Source: Enterobacter sp. Ag1
GTDB taxonomy: Bacteria > Pseudomonadota > Gammaproteobacteria > Enterobacterales > Enterobacteriaceae
Assembly: GCA_000277545.1 (NCBI GenBank)
Contig: AKXM01000034.1
Coordinates: 238,445 to 302,444, forward strand
Direction of reading: 5' to 3'
DNA: 64,000 bases
In this document: positions 45,932-55,692 of the stretch, one piece after another
Layout: every line of letters begins with the position of its first letter
Position numbering within the stretch: the stretch's first letter is position 1
Made by a program: the position numbers and the translations under genes
Notes under the pieces: model-generated
Told to the model about the DNA's origin: nothing
Seen by the model: only the letters and a program-made list of their open reading frames with translations
The model's database searches: none

Positions 45932-47926
45932 TCAATCCGCATTGATTTCGCTGAAAAAATTTGTATATTTCCCCTCACTACTTTTATCCAAGATAATGAG
46001 GTTCTCAATAGATCGCGTGATCGATGTATAGATAACCTCAGGAGTGTCTTTGTCATCCATAATATAAAACACGGTTTTAGACTCCAGACCTTTAAAACTA
46101 TGTATCGTGGATAGTTTGATCAATCCACTATTCGGATAAAAATGATTTTTCTTTGTCCTTCTTACCCGCTCAATATCAGATTTAAAACCAGTATGTCGCT
46201 TAATAAAATCACGTAACTCCTCTTTTGTGAGCAATTTTAATCTATTGATATCGTAATGCTTTTTTCCTTCCGGTAGGAGTTCAATTAGTTCTTCATATGT
46301 TTCAAACATACAGGTGGTATTTTCAAATTCATTCAACCTTTCATTTAATCGACGAACAAGAAAAATATTAGACGACAGAATTACAATATCATTTGGATTG
46401 AAACTATAATTTTTGATGTAACTTTGAATTTTTTCAAAGCATTTGTTTTCCCAGTCGGATGGAAAGAAATGATATTTGATAATATCAAAATTCATTCCTG
46501 ACTGAATGTTTTGTTGTTCAAATAAGTCTATGTCTGCATGTTTTTCGACCAGATACTTCAATTGATAATCTTTAAAAATTCGATTCAAAGGCGAGTCACT
46601 GCTTGTACGATAGGAACGACTTAATTTCTTCCATTCACCAAATCCCTTCGCGATGACGGCCGCTCTTTTGCTATCTCTTTCATAAATATTTTGTGATTCG
46701 TCACCAAACAGAATCATTTCACCCTCGTGATTGAGGAAGTTGTCACGAATAATTTTCACCCATTCATTTTCAAAGTCCTGAACTTCATCAATCAAAATTG
46801 TCCGATACTTACTAACAGAAAAACCGCTGAATAAATCACGGTTAAATAATTCATTAAATCCATATTTTTCAATTAATTCACTGACATCCTGTTCTGTCTC
46901 AATCAATTGAGACATGAAAAACTGATGATAATTTGTCACTGCGAAATGTTGATCGTCTCGATAACCAAGAACATCGCTGACTCGGTCTTTAATGAGGTTT
47001 TTTAGTGTTATATTGAAAGTCAGAATCAATACAATATCATCATGCCGATGAAATGCATTTACCGCTCGATTTGCAATGATAGTAGTTTTGCCACAGCCTG
47101 CTACACCCTTAATCTTTTCCTTTCCAGACACGCTTATTGCCAACTTACTCTGACGCTTATCTAAGAAGATTTTCTTTCCCTGTTTTAAAGTATGGTCGCT
47201 TGGCATCAAGCGTCTTTTAAAATCGTCATACACACGATCGTCGAACAGGACATGTGGCTTAAAGCTTTTAATTTTATTAACGAGTTCTTTTATTCGATCA
47301 GCGCCGTAAGCCATGGACTTATCTCTAGTTGACTTTCTTTTTAGACGCGAGATTTTGTCTGCGTGTTGATTGTATTGCTCTACAGAAATTTCTTTATTCC
47401 TGTATTGTGCATCAATATACCTAGATCGCGCCATCAATTCACTCTGTGCGTGGGAATATAACGAATCTATATTGGCTTTATTACCTTTGTGTAAGTAAAC
47501 AAACGGCTGGACAATGTTAAAAAAATTGCGATTTTTTAGATAAGACAGACCTAATACTGGTAAATGTAGATTATATAAATTTGACTTGTACCTGAAAGCT
47601 TGTGATTGAGGTGATGAAATCTTCGACACCCCTTTTTCAGAACTAACTTGCCATTTATTAAAAGCATCCACTCTATAATTAACTAGGTTATAGTCCTTCA
47701 CCTCAATAATAAAAATTGCCGTGTGTTTTTTAAGAATGATAAAATCAGGGCGATCCCCATCAATAAATGGATTAAAGAAAATTTCGTAGCTATCATCCAA
47801 GTTCTCTGTAAGGTGATTTAACAAGTGAAGCTCACCGGGAGTGGGTGCAACCTTTAAACGGAGTATGTTTTCCAAAGTTGGATGAAGGATAGACACGCTA
47901 ACACTCTCTTTATGATGAATAACCAT
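45932..47926 (-). CDS. NERD-domain UvrD-like helicase, candidate defence protein
   Basis: A 664-residue fusion. Residues about 30-150 form a nuclease-related (NERD) domain with the PD-(D/E)xK-type residues Asp61, Glu75 and Lys77 (RPDFIIL...IIEVKDY). A superfamily-1 helicase follows: Walker A GVAGCGKTT (274-282), DE box ILIDEVQDF (377-385), GDESQNIY, LSRSYRT, and the late motifs STIHSFKGLE and YTSITRS. Base composition is far more AT-rich than the neighbours, a sign of transfer. The substrate is probably foreign or damaged DNA. It stands alone with no partner in the same operon. Confidence 0.85.
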   Translation of the reverse strand: MVIHHKESVSVSILHPTLENILRLKVAPTPGELHLLNHLTENLDDSYEIFFNPFIDGDRPDFIILKKHTAIFIIEVKDYNLVNYRVDAFNKWQVSSEKGVSKISSPQSQAFRYKSNLYNLHLPVLGLSYLKNRNFFNIVQPFVYLHKGNKANIDSLYSHAQSELMARSRYIDAQYRNKEISVEQYNQHADKISRLKRKSTRDKSMAYGADRIKELVNKIKSFKPHVLFDDRVYDDFKRRLMPSDHTLKQGKKIFLDKRQSKLAISVSGKEKIKGVAGCGKTTIIANRAVNAFHRHDDIVLILTFNITLKNLIKDRVSDVLGYRDDQHFAVTNYHQFFMSQLIETEQDVSELIEKYGFNELFNRDLFSGFSVSKYRTILIDEVQDFENEWVKIIRDNFLNHEGEMILFGDESQNIYERDSKRAAVIAKGFGEWKKLSRSYRTSSDSPLNRIFKDYQLKYLVEKHADIDLFEQQNIQSGMNFDIIKYHFFPSDWENKCFEKIQSYIKNYSFNPNDIVILSSNIFLVRRLNERLNEFENTTCMFETYEELIELLPEGKKHYDINRLKLLTKEELRDFIKRHTGFKSDIERVRRTKKNHFYPNSGLIKLSTIHSFKGLESKTVFYIMDDKDTPEVIYTSITRSIENLIILDKSSEGKYTNFFSEINAD

Positions 47927-48110
47927 CTATAATTTACTACATGATCTAAAAGAAACAAGGATGACATAACAGATTGACCTATTCCCTTTAAATTTACACA
48001 GATAACAATGTTGGCTACTTCCGCTCCTGGCACGAAGGAGCCAGCTATGACAGGCTCTCTCGTTATGCGTGAAAAGTGGCTACAATCTGAAATCCAATTC
48101 CATTACGAAA

Positions 48111-48887
<777 letters not shown>

Positions 48888-49055
48888 TCAACGCCTATAA
48901 TTTAATTTATAAGTCACAAAATATTCACAACACCGTCGATTGACAACTTATAATACCCACTAGTTAGCATTGTGATTTTTAAAGTGAAGAATAAGCACGG
49001 CTGCTTTTGGCACAAACCGGACGCATAGAAACCAGCCCCATAAAATATCAAAAAC

Positions 49056-49460
49056 TCAGGGCTGCCCTTCCATATTCCAACGTGCCGATCCCATAACGTC
49101 GTAAACGTGTTGATCGGTAAAGGCCGGGAATTTTGCGTGCCTGGAGGCTGCCAGCAACGCATTACAGTAGCTCTGGTCTCCACCTTTCACGATGAAATTT
49201 TGCAATGTTCCATCTATTTTAAAATCAAGGTGCACATTGCACCTTTTTCCATTCCAGGCATGAGGCTCAGCAAGCGCGGCATCAAGTGCTTTCTTTATCC
49301 CCGAAGCCTGTTGACCATAAATATCCGTATCGGAAACTTTTCCCGCGCGATCGTAGGTGCAACTATCAAGCGCACTCTTTTTTATACACTCTTTCGGGGT
49401 TAATGGAGCACATCCTGAAAGCATTATTGCGAGCATGACCAGCATCGATAATTTAGTCAT
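49056..49460 (-). CDS. Orphan TolA domain III lipoprotein
   Basis: A 134-residue predicted lipoprotein (lipobox LSGC, Cys17). Residues 46-134 match the C-terminal domain III of TolA: DIYGQQASGIKKALD against TolA's YAGQIKSAIE, GKRCNVHLDFKIDGTL against GKTCTLRIKLAPDGML, and KGGDQSYCNALLAASRHAKFP against EGGDPALCQAALAAAKLAKIP. The disulphide pair Cys74-Cys99 is kept. The membrane helix and long helical domain II of TolA are absent. Domain III is where TolB/Pal, group A colicins and filamentous phage pIII bind, so a free copy might act as a decoy. Confidence 0.78.
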   Translation of the reverse strand: MTKLSMLVMLAIMLSGCAPLTPKECIKKSALDSCTYDRAGKVSDTDIYGQQASGIKKALDAALAEPHAWNGKRCNVHLDFKIDGTLQNFIVKGGDQSYCNALLAASRHAKFPAFTDQHVYDVMGSARWNMEGQP

Positions 49461-49560
49461 CCATAAATCCTTTTATGAAGCATTGCATTACGTGGCTTTT
49501 ACCACCGCTGAATTATGCCACTTCACCCGGCTCAACGATTCACTTTTTGACCTACCAATA

Positions 49561-50469
49561 TTAATACTCAGCCCACGGCCTCCCCGCCAGCCGCGCCTTA
49601 AGCAGCTCGATAAACTTTTGCGCCCTCGGGCTTCGTTCTGCCTGCGGAGTGCCGCTCAGCGCCACGATATCGGCATCCGGCAGCGTGTATTCCGGTAGAA
49701 GTCTCACCAGCTCGCCGCTGTGAATTTGCGGCAGCACATCCCATTCGGACCGCATAATGATCCCCCTGCCCGCCAGCGCCCACTCTTTTACCACTCGCCC
49801 TTCGTTGCTCGACAATTTGGGCGAGATCCGCTGCGGGCAGTCCCCTTTGGGGCCGGAGAAGCGCCACAGCGTCACGTCTTCGCTGTTTTCCCGCAGCGCA
49901 ATGCAGTCGTGATCCACCAGCTGTTCCGGCGTCAGCGGGGTGCCTTTTCGGTTCAGGTAGTCCGGGGAAGCGCAGATAAAGCGTTGGTTAGGCGCAAGCT
50001 TGATGCAGTGCATACTGGAATCGCGTAGCTCGCCGATGAAAATCACCAGATCCCATTTGTGTAGCCTGGCCCAATGTGGGTCGTCGGAAAGTGTCAACTC
50101 CACTTCAAGGTTTTCATGCTGCGCGGCGTATTCCCCCAGCAGCGGCGCAATATAGTCGTTACCAAACCCCAGCGGGGCCAGCACGCGCAGCTTGCCTCTG
50201 ACCTGCTGCCGCCTGTCGTCCAGAGCAGACTGCAGGCCAGCCAGCTCGGTGAGGATCTTCTCCGCCCGGCTCAGCAGCAGCGAGCCTTCATCGGTGAGTG
50301 AAACCTGCCGCGAGGGCCGCAGAATAAGGTCGACGCCAAGCTTTTGTTCCAGCCCGCGCAGCCGCTGCGTAACGGAGGGCGGCGTGACATTCATCGCCCT
50401 TGCGCCGGCGGCCAGCGTATCGTGAGTAGCGATAGTACGGAAGAAAGCCAGATCGTCGCTGTTTATCAT
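49561..50469 (-). CDS. LysR-type regulator, divergent from D-threonine aldolase-like gene
   Basis: A 302-residue LysR regulator with helix-turn-helix HDTLAAGARAMNVTPPSVTQRLRGLEQKLG. It is divergent from the PLP-enzyme gene at 50563 with 93 bp between, so it likely controls that gene in response to an amino acid. No specific family member is recognised. Confidence 0.87.
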   Translation of the reverse strand: MINSDDLAFFRTIATHDTLAAGARAMNVTPPSVTQRLRGLEQKLGVDLILRPSRQVSLTDEGSLLLSRAEKILTELAGLQSALDDRRQQVRGKLRVLAPLGFGNDYIAPLLGEYAAQHENLEVELTLSDDPHWARLHKWDLVIFIGELRDSSMHCIKLAPNQRFICASPDYLNRKGTPLTPEQLVDHDCIALRENSEDVTLWRFSGPKGDCPQRISPKLSSNEGRVVKEWALAGRGIIMRSEWDVLPQIHSGELVRLLPEYTLPDADIVALSGTPQAERSPRAQKFIELLKARLAGRPWAEY

Positions 50470-50562
50470 TAAGCCTGAACCTAATCATTAATTGATTTTA
50501 TATTAATTTATACCTAATTAGCCGGATGACAAGATGCAACCTCACCCCACAGGAGACCCGCT

Positions 50563-51702
50563 ATGTCCGCCGAATGGATCACCACCCGTGATACCCCCTT
50601 TTTGCTGATCGAGAAAAGCAAATATTTGCGCAACATTGAGCGCCTGTACTCGCGCGTTCACGCTCTGGGCAGCGAGGTCCGGCCACACCTGAAAACCCTG
50701 CGCTCCATTGAGGCCGCCCGCTACCTGCTTGAACAAAGTGATTCCCCGGCCACGGTTTCCACGCTCGCCGAAGCGGAAACCTTTGCCGCTGCGGGTTACA
50801 CCAACCTGCTTTACGCCGTCGGCATCGCGCCCCATAAACTTCCCCGCGTGGCAGCGCTGATGGCTAAAGGCGTGAACCTGCACATTCTGCTCGACAGCGA
50901 ACCACAGGCTAGCGCCGTGGCCGAATACAGCCGGGCGCACGGCCTCAAGTTTTCGGTATTTATTGAGGTGGATTGCGACGGCCACCGGGGCGGATTGCCG
51001 CCGCACAGTGACGCTCTTTTGACCCTGGCCCGCATCATTGAGGCAAGCGGCTCGACGCTGACCGGGCTGCTGGCTCACGCCGGAGAATCCTATAGCTGCC
51101 GCACGGACGAAGCTATTCTCGCGGCCGCCAGAGCCGAATGTGCCGCTATTAAAACCGCCGGAAACCGCCTGCGCGCGCAGGGCTATGCCTGTCCCGTATT
51201 AAGCGTAGGGGCCACGCCGACAGCCCATTTTGCGGACGATCTCACGGGCATCAGTGAAGTCAGAGCCGGGGTGTTTACCACCTTCGACCTGGTGATGAAA
51301 AACGTCGGCATCTGCCGCCTGGAGGATATTGCGCTTAGCGTTGTCGCCACGGTGATTGGCCACAACAGGGAGAAAGGCTGGATATTTATTGATGCCGGGT
51401 GGATGGCGCTTTCCCGCGACAGGGGCACGGCGGCGCAAAGCCAGGACTACGCTTATGGCCAGGTGTGCAGCCTGAACGGAGATCCCTACGAAAACCTGCT
51501 GGTCACCACGACCAACCAGGAGCACGGCATCGTTGCCCTGCCGGACAGTTCAACTTTGACCGTCGATGATTTCCACGTCGGCAGCCGGGTGCGCATTCTG
51601 CCCAACCACGCCTGCGCCACCGCCGCCATGCATCAGCACTATCAGGTTCTGAGCGAAGATGGCGAGGGGCACGAGGTCTGGTCGCGGATCGTGGGCTGGT
51701 AA
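50563..51702 (+). CDS. D-threonine aldolase / D-serine dehydratase-like PLP enzyme
   Basis: A 379-residue fold-type III PLP enzyme of the DSD1/low-specificity D-threonine aldolase family. Lys44 (RPHLKTLRS) is the PLP-binding residue. The C-terminal metal pair His and Cys is seen in LPNHACATAAMHQHY, and FIEVDCDGHRGG forms part of the barrel. It would cleave or dehydrate D-3-hydroxy amino acids. GGAG precedes ATG 50563. The divergent LysR gene is its probable regulator. Confidence 0.87.
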   Translation: MSAEWITTRDTPFLLIEKSKYLRNIERLYSRVHALGSEVRPHLKTLRSIEAARYLLEQSDSPATVSTLAEAETFAAAGYTNLLYAVGIAPHKLPRVAALMAKGVNLHILLDSEPQASAVAEYSRAHGLKFSVFIEVDCDGHRGGLPPHSDALLTLARIIEASGSTLTGLLAHAGESYSCRTDEAILAAARAECAAIKTAGNRLRAQGYACPVLSVGATPTAHFADDLTGISEVRAGVFTTFDLVMKNVGICRLEDIALSVVATVIGHNREKGWIFIDAGWMALSRDRGTAAQSQDYAYGQVCSLNGDPYENLLVTTTNQEHGIVALPDSSTLTVDDFHVGSRVRILPNHACATAAMHQHYQVLSEDGEGHEVWSRIVGW

Positions 51703-52059
51703 GCGTCAGTCAGGCTAATCAACGGCGGGGGATACCGAAAGGTTCCCTTTTTTGCCATGCCTTTGTGCTCCCACGCCCGAAGGTTTGAACATATATTTCA
51801 CAACTAAATCTTATATGTTGTTGAAAACGACCTCTGATTTATGGTGTCAATTGTAACGATCTATAAATTAGTTTGTTTTATGCTTTGCCAGTGATATTAA
51901 TTTGAATACGACAGAAATTATTTTTATTTATTTCCCTCACCTCAATCACCCCCTAATATATCGGGAGGACTGCCTATGGCATAACAACAACACAAATATA
52001 TTATGCACTACTTAATTCAGGTTGTAATTATTACATTCACTCAGCAAAAGGTATATATC
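51703..52059. other. AT-rich intergenic region
   Basis: No gene seen. From about 51780 the DNA turns markedly AT-rich, as before the toxin-like gene at 42668. A stop-rich stretch with several TATAAT-like hexamers precedes the next gene; no single promoter can be chosen. Confidence 0.5.
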
Positions 52060-52737
52060 ATGAGCACAATGATTAAATTTAATCTGACTAATCAGAGCAG
52101 CACTCAGCAGGACTTTTTCTTCTTTCAAAAACCCGCTATATACAGTGGTGGAAGTAATGTCTACTCAAATAGTATCCAGAGTATTGTACTGGCACCTTAT
52201 TCGACCAGCAGCAGCACTTATACTTTTCTGATTAATATGCAATTTTATGCCGGAGTTCAACAGGCAAATACGCCTCCTGTGGTAGGAAAACAATCAGGAT
52301 TTTTATCCGCTATCCGCCCTATCGACCTGACGCCGGCCACCGGCACCCCGTCGAAAGGAAACTCCACCAGCCTGTCGCTGAATCCCTTTGGGTTAAGCTC
52401 GCCAGTGACAGACGCGGAGGCGGAACCGGGATCGTTTCGCATAGTCTCGCCGGTCTTTAGCCCTAATCTAAACCACGTCAACGGCGGCTCTGCCGTTATG
52501 CTGGGCGATGGCAGCGTCGTACTGTCAAACTTCACCACGGTGTTACCAAACCAAAACCTGGACTGCCAGCCAATTCTGAAATACTACATCCAGACAGGGT
52601 CATACCAGTCCGGCACGGTAATGAACTTCACCAGTTCATCCAACAGCGCTGCGCTTTGTGACGCCACCGAAGGAGAGTCAATTTTTGACGTTACTTATAA
52701 TGCCGACGGTACCTGGACCGTGGTATCGAGCTGTTAA
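52060..52737 (+). CDS. Unrecognised protein, Ser/Thr/Asn-rich beta-type
   Basis: A 225-residue protein that I do not recognise. It starts MSTMIKFNLTNQSSTQQDFFFFQKPAIYSGG, with no signal peptide, and is rich in Ser, Thr, Asn and Tyr with alternating strand-like patterns; three cysteines lie in the last third (LDCQP, ALCDA and the C-terminal SC). ATG 52060 follows AAAGG; the frame extends 19 codons upstream without a ribosome-binding site. The 5' part is AT-rich. The make-up suggests an all-beta, perhaps secreted or surface-binding, protein. It probably shares an origin with the next gene, although a terminator lies between. Confidence 0.75.
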   Translation: MSTMIKFNLTNQSSTQQDFFFFQKPAIYSGGSNVYSNSIQSIVLAPYSTSSSTYTFLINMQFYAGVQQANTPPVVGKQSGFLSAIRPIDLTPATGTPSKGNSTSLSLNPFGLSSPVTDAEAEPGSFRIVSPVFSPNLNHVNGGSAVMLGDGSVVLSNFTTVLPNQNLDCQPILKYYIQTGSYQSGTVMNFTSSSNSAALCDATEGESIFDVTYNADGTWTVVSSC

Positions 52738-52748
52738 ACATAAATATT

Positions 52749-52795
52749 GAGCTTCTGCACGGATTTATTACCCTCTGCAGAAGCTCTTTATTTTT
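52749..52795 (+). terminator. Terminator between the two unknown genes
   Basis: Perfect 11-bp arms GAGCTTCTGCA (52749-52759) and TGCAGAAGCTC (52776-52786) followed by TTTATTTTT, 12 bases after the stop. Confidence 0.85.
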
Positions 52796-52843
52796 ATGGC
52801 CTGTTACTTATCATCAAACAATAGCATTTAAATGAGGTGTTCA

Positions 52844-53164
52844 ATGTTAAAAGAAAATGATCTGGTCAATGTCGACGACCTTACATCCTGGGCTAAGAAA
52901 CATGATTGTAAAATAATGGAAAATAATGGCGATACTTATATAGGCAACCCACCAACCGCCACCAAATACCCTCACTTTCATATTTTTTCTAATGGAAAAA
53001 CTAATCTGAGTGTCGGATCATCTAAAAATGAAACCGTGGGTACCAACCAGACAATCGACCCGGAAAAGCTGCGGCAGGCCTGCGAGCGATTTAGCCAGTG
53101 GCCTATTGTCGCCCCACTCAAACTGGCCATTGAGTGGGTATTAAACCCTGAAAGGAATAATTAA
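52844..53164 (+). CDS. Unrecognised small soluble protein
   Basis: A 106-residue cytoplasmic-looking protein. ATG 52844 follows GAGGTG. It has a helical N-terminus (VDDLTSWAKKHDCK), a strand-turn region TKYPHFHIFSNGKTNLSVGSS with two close histidines, and a helical C-terminus ending WPIVAPLKLAIEWVLNP. I do not recognise the family. Its position after the 52060 gene, both AT-rich for the window, suggests that they were acquired together; an effector/immunity relationship is possible but unsupported. Confidence 0.72.
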   Translation: MLKENDLVNVDDLTSWAKKHDCKIMENNGDTYIGNPPTATKYPHFHIFSNGKTNLSVGSSKNETVGTNQTIDPEKLRQACERFSQWPIVAPLKLAIEWVLNPERNN

Positions 53165-53190
53165 TCTTGTTTGAAAATAACCTTATAAGG

Positions 53191-53215
53191 ATGGCGGTTT
53201 ATTCCGCCATTTTTT
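53191..53215 (+). terminator. Terminator between convergent genes
   Basis: Arms ATGGCGG (53191-53197) and CCGCCAT (53204-53210) with a six-base loop and a T-run, 27 bases after the 52844 gene. It faces the convergent TetR gene. Confidence 0.8.
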
Positions 53216-53221
53216 AACGAC

Positions 53222-53854
53222 TCAGCGCATCGGCTTCGACGCGGCGCCCTTTGCTTTTTCCGTCGTCAGGTACAGCTCCAGCAGCGTCTGTGCTTCGTTG
53301 AGCACCGCTTTACGCTCTGCGTCATTCTGCAGATTGGCCGCCGCCGCACCTTTGAGCATTTGCAGGATAACAATGGTCATCAGGCCGGCACGGTCGGCGG
53401 ATAAACTGGGGATCACAACCTGCAGCGCGGTGGAGAACCCGCCGCGCATGGCATCCCTGAACTGAAGGCGGGCCGCTTCATGCTCGCCACGCTCTTCCAC
53501 CAGCCTCAGGGCAAAGGTTCGCTGTGACTGCAGCGAAAGCACAAAGCGAGTGAACAGATCCGCTGCGGTGGGAATGTCCACCCCGGTAACGCTGGCCTCC
53601 AGCACTTCCAGCCGGTCGATCACTTCGCGGGTGTACTCCAGCAGCAGCGCGTCGGCCAGCGACTCTTTGTTGGGGAAAAACCGGTACAGCGAGCCAATGG
53701 CCGTGCCGGAGCTGGCCGCGATCTCGGTCATGGTTACGGCGTCAAAGCCCTTCTCGCCGAAGAGTCGTGTGGCCGCTTCAGTTATCGCCGCCACACGAAG
53801 ATGGCCACGCAGGCGTTTAGGCTGGTTTGCCGCTAAGGGCGCTGGTTTCGTCAT
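53222..53854 (-). CDS. TetR-family regulator divergent from AbrB-like membrane gene
   Basis: A 210-residue TetR-type repressor; helix-turn-helix in AVTMTEIAASSGTAIGSLYRFFPNKE. It is divergent from the AbrB-family gene, and a pair of TATGCGAG...CTC operators lies between them. No good Shine-Dalgarno precedes ATG 53854, so the start is a little uncertain. Confidence 0.86.
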   Translation of the reverse strand: MTKPAPLAANQPKRLRGHLRVAAITEAATRLFGEKGFDAVTMTEIAASSGTAIGSLYRFFPNKESLADALLLEYTREVIDRLEVLEASVTGVDIPTAADLFTRFVLSLQSQRTFALRLVEERGEHEAARLQFRDAMRGGFSTALQVVIPSLSADRAGLMTIVILQMLKGAAAANLQNDAERKAVLNEAQTLLELYLTTEKAKGAASKPMR

Positions 53855-53900
53855 AAAATATTTCGTATCAATCCGCTAACATTTATTCGCATAACGCCCA

Positions 53901-53958
53901 TTGAGATATGCGAGGGCATCCTCTAGAATCTGAGTTATGCGAGAACATCCTCGCATAA
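53901..53958 (+). promoter_or_regulatory. Promoter with two TetR operators for the AbrB-like gene
   Basis: -35 TTGAGA (53901-53906) and -10 TAGAAT (53924-53929) are 17 bp apart. TATGCGAGGGCATCCTC fills the spacer exactly (53907-53923). A second copy starts at 53936 within the perfect palindrome TTATGCGAG-N6-CTCGCATAA (53935-53958). A half-site CGCATAA lies at 53888-53894, towards the TetR gene. Confidence 0.75.
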
Positions 53959-54044
53959 CTTAACTCTCCCTGAGTGTAAGCCACGACTCCGGCGTGAGCC
54001 AGCTTAAACGAATATTCTTCCGCGCTGCGGGCGGCTATACAACG

Positions 54045-55133
54045 ATGAAGAAACAAGATCCTGCCACACCTAACGGTTATCGCCTGCTGTCACCGCAGCG
54101 TATGCAGTGGAGCACGCTGATTATTGCCACCGCACTTTTCGGCGGGCTGCTTACCTGGCTGAATATTCCTGCCGCCCTGCTGCTCGGGCCGATGGCCGCC
54201 GGGATTGTGGTCTCGCTGAACGGCGCAAAAATTCAGCCCAACGGCACGCTGTTTCTCATCGCCCAGGGCATCATCGGCTACATGATTGCCAGCAAAATGC
54301 CCCGCAGCCTCGCCGACACCTTCGGCTCTCACTGGCTGCTGTTTATTGTCTGCGTCTTTTCGGTGATTTTTATCTGCATGCTGCTCGGCTGGATAATGAC
54401 CCGCATGCGCATCCTGCCCGGAACCACCGCGTTCTGGGGATTAAGCCCTGGCGCCGCTACCGCCATGACGCTGATGGCCGAAGCCAACGGCGCAGACACA
54501 CAGCTTGTCGCCGCCATGCAATATCTGCGGGTGATTATGGTAGCAAGCGTCGCTTCCGTGCTGATGAAAGTCTCAGGTGAGCACGTCCCGGCCACATCTG
54601 CGACGATCGATCTTTTTGCGCACGGCTCTTACGTTGCGCTGGCTGAAACTTTCGGGCTTATTGCCTTCGGCTGTATTGCGGCCAAACTTCTGCGTCTGCC
54701 TGCCGGCGCGCTGTTGATCACGCTGGTCGCTGGCGTGGTGCTCTCGCAAAATAACTGGATTGAGATCGCGCTTCCGCAGTGGGTGCTGGTGCTGGCATAC
54801 ACCATCGTCGGCTGGCGCATTGGGCTGAAATTTACGCGTCCGCTGTTAAAACATGCCGCCCAGGTACTGCCGCGCATCGCGGTCAGCATTGTGATTTTGA
54901 TTGCCCTTTGCGGCCTGATGGCGGCGGGATTGGTGGTCGTGGCCGATATCGACCCGCTCACCGCTTATTTAGCCATGAGCCCCGGCGGGGCCGATTCCGT
55001 GGCAATTATCGCCGCCTCCAGCAAGCACATCGACATCGCCTTTGTGATGTCGATGCAGATGACCCGTTTTATTATTCTGGTCGCCTTCGGGCCGATCATC
55101 GGTAATATCATGCAGCGGCAGGCGAAGAGGTGA
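54045..55133 (+). CDS. AbrB-family membrane protein
   Basis: A 362-residue membrane protein with about ten helices in two repeats, each carrying the family's motif (SPGAATAMTLMAEANGAD and SPGGADSVAIIAASS). It is similar to E. coli AbrB, once annotated as ammonia monooxygenase and as a regulator of aidB; a transport role is more likely from its shape. ATG 54045 is used; GTG 53994 in the same frame is possible. Controlled by the divergent TetR gene, judging by the operators. Confidence 0.82.
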   Translation: MKKQDPATPNGYRLLSPQRMQWSTLIIATALFGGLLTWLNIPAALLLGPMAAGIVVSLNGAKIQPNGTLFLIAQGIIGYMIASKMPRSLADTFGSHWLLFIVCVFSVIFICMLLGWIMTRMRILPGTTAFWGLSPGAATAMTLMAEANGADTQLVAAMQYLRVIMVASVASVLMKVSGEHVPATSATIDLFAHGSYVALAETFGLIAFGCIAAKLLRLPAGALLITLVAGVVLSQNNWIEIALPQWVLVLAYTIVGWRIGLKFTRPLLKHAAQVLPRIAVSIVILIALCGLMAAGLVVVADIDPLTAYLAMSPGGADSVAIIAASSKHIDIAFVMSMQMTRFIILVAFGPIIGNIMQRQAKR

Positions 55134-55136
55134 AAC

Positions 55137-55523
55137 TCAGTTTCTGGCTGAACGCCGTTTCATCGTCTCTTCAATATAACTTTCGATATGAATGTTGTGC
55201 TCCCTGTTCACTCGCGCAATAAATACCGGGAGGAAGTCGGACGAAGTGTGAAGCGTATTCACGACAAGGCAGTCAAAATCACGCTGAGTGAAACGAAGAT
55301 TTCCCCTCAATGTCGAATGCTGCAGCAAAGTGTGTGCAATCACCTCAAGGGCGGCGCGCCTGTAATCATCCGTACGCAGAACATCCAGATCAGCTGGGAG
55401 AATCTCAAAGTCGAAAGAGTGGCTTATAAACCCTGATTCAACGGGTTGCGAGTAAATCAGTCGCTCCCCTTCCTGATTCACATGAGGTTCCCACCCGTCC
55501 CCCAATAATCGAACTGATTGCAC
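55137..55523 (-). CDS. Hypothetical protein
   Basis: A 128-residue soluble protein if it starts at GTG 55523, which has a GGGGGAG upstream; a TTG at 55592 gives 151 residues. It is mixed alpha/beta and ends in the basic stretch IESYIEETMKRRSARN. I recognise no family. It lies three bases from the end of the convergent AbrB-like gene. Coding is supported by the long frame and codon pattern only. Confidence 0.55.
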   Translation of the reverse strand: MQSVRLLGDGWEPHVNQEGERLIYSQPVESGFISHSFDFEILPADLDVLRTDDYRRAALEVIAHTLLQHSTLRGNLRFTQRDFDCLVVNTLHTSSDFLPVFIARVNREHNIHIESYIEETMKRRSARN

Positions 55524-55692
55524 GACTCCCCCTCTTTTTTGATTCTTTTTCACCCGCACAAGTGATGCTAAAACCTCTCCAGCCACCCACAATTTTTATC
55601 TGACTCAGCGAACAATTAAGATTATCGGCCACCCGAACCCATTATTGAGTCCGGGTATTGCCGCTGTTCAGAATACTGACGGAAAACCGGGG

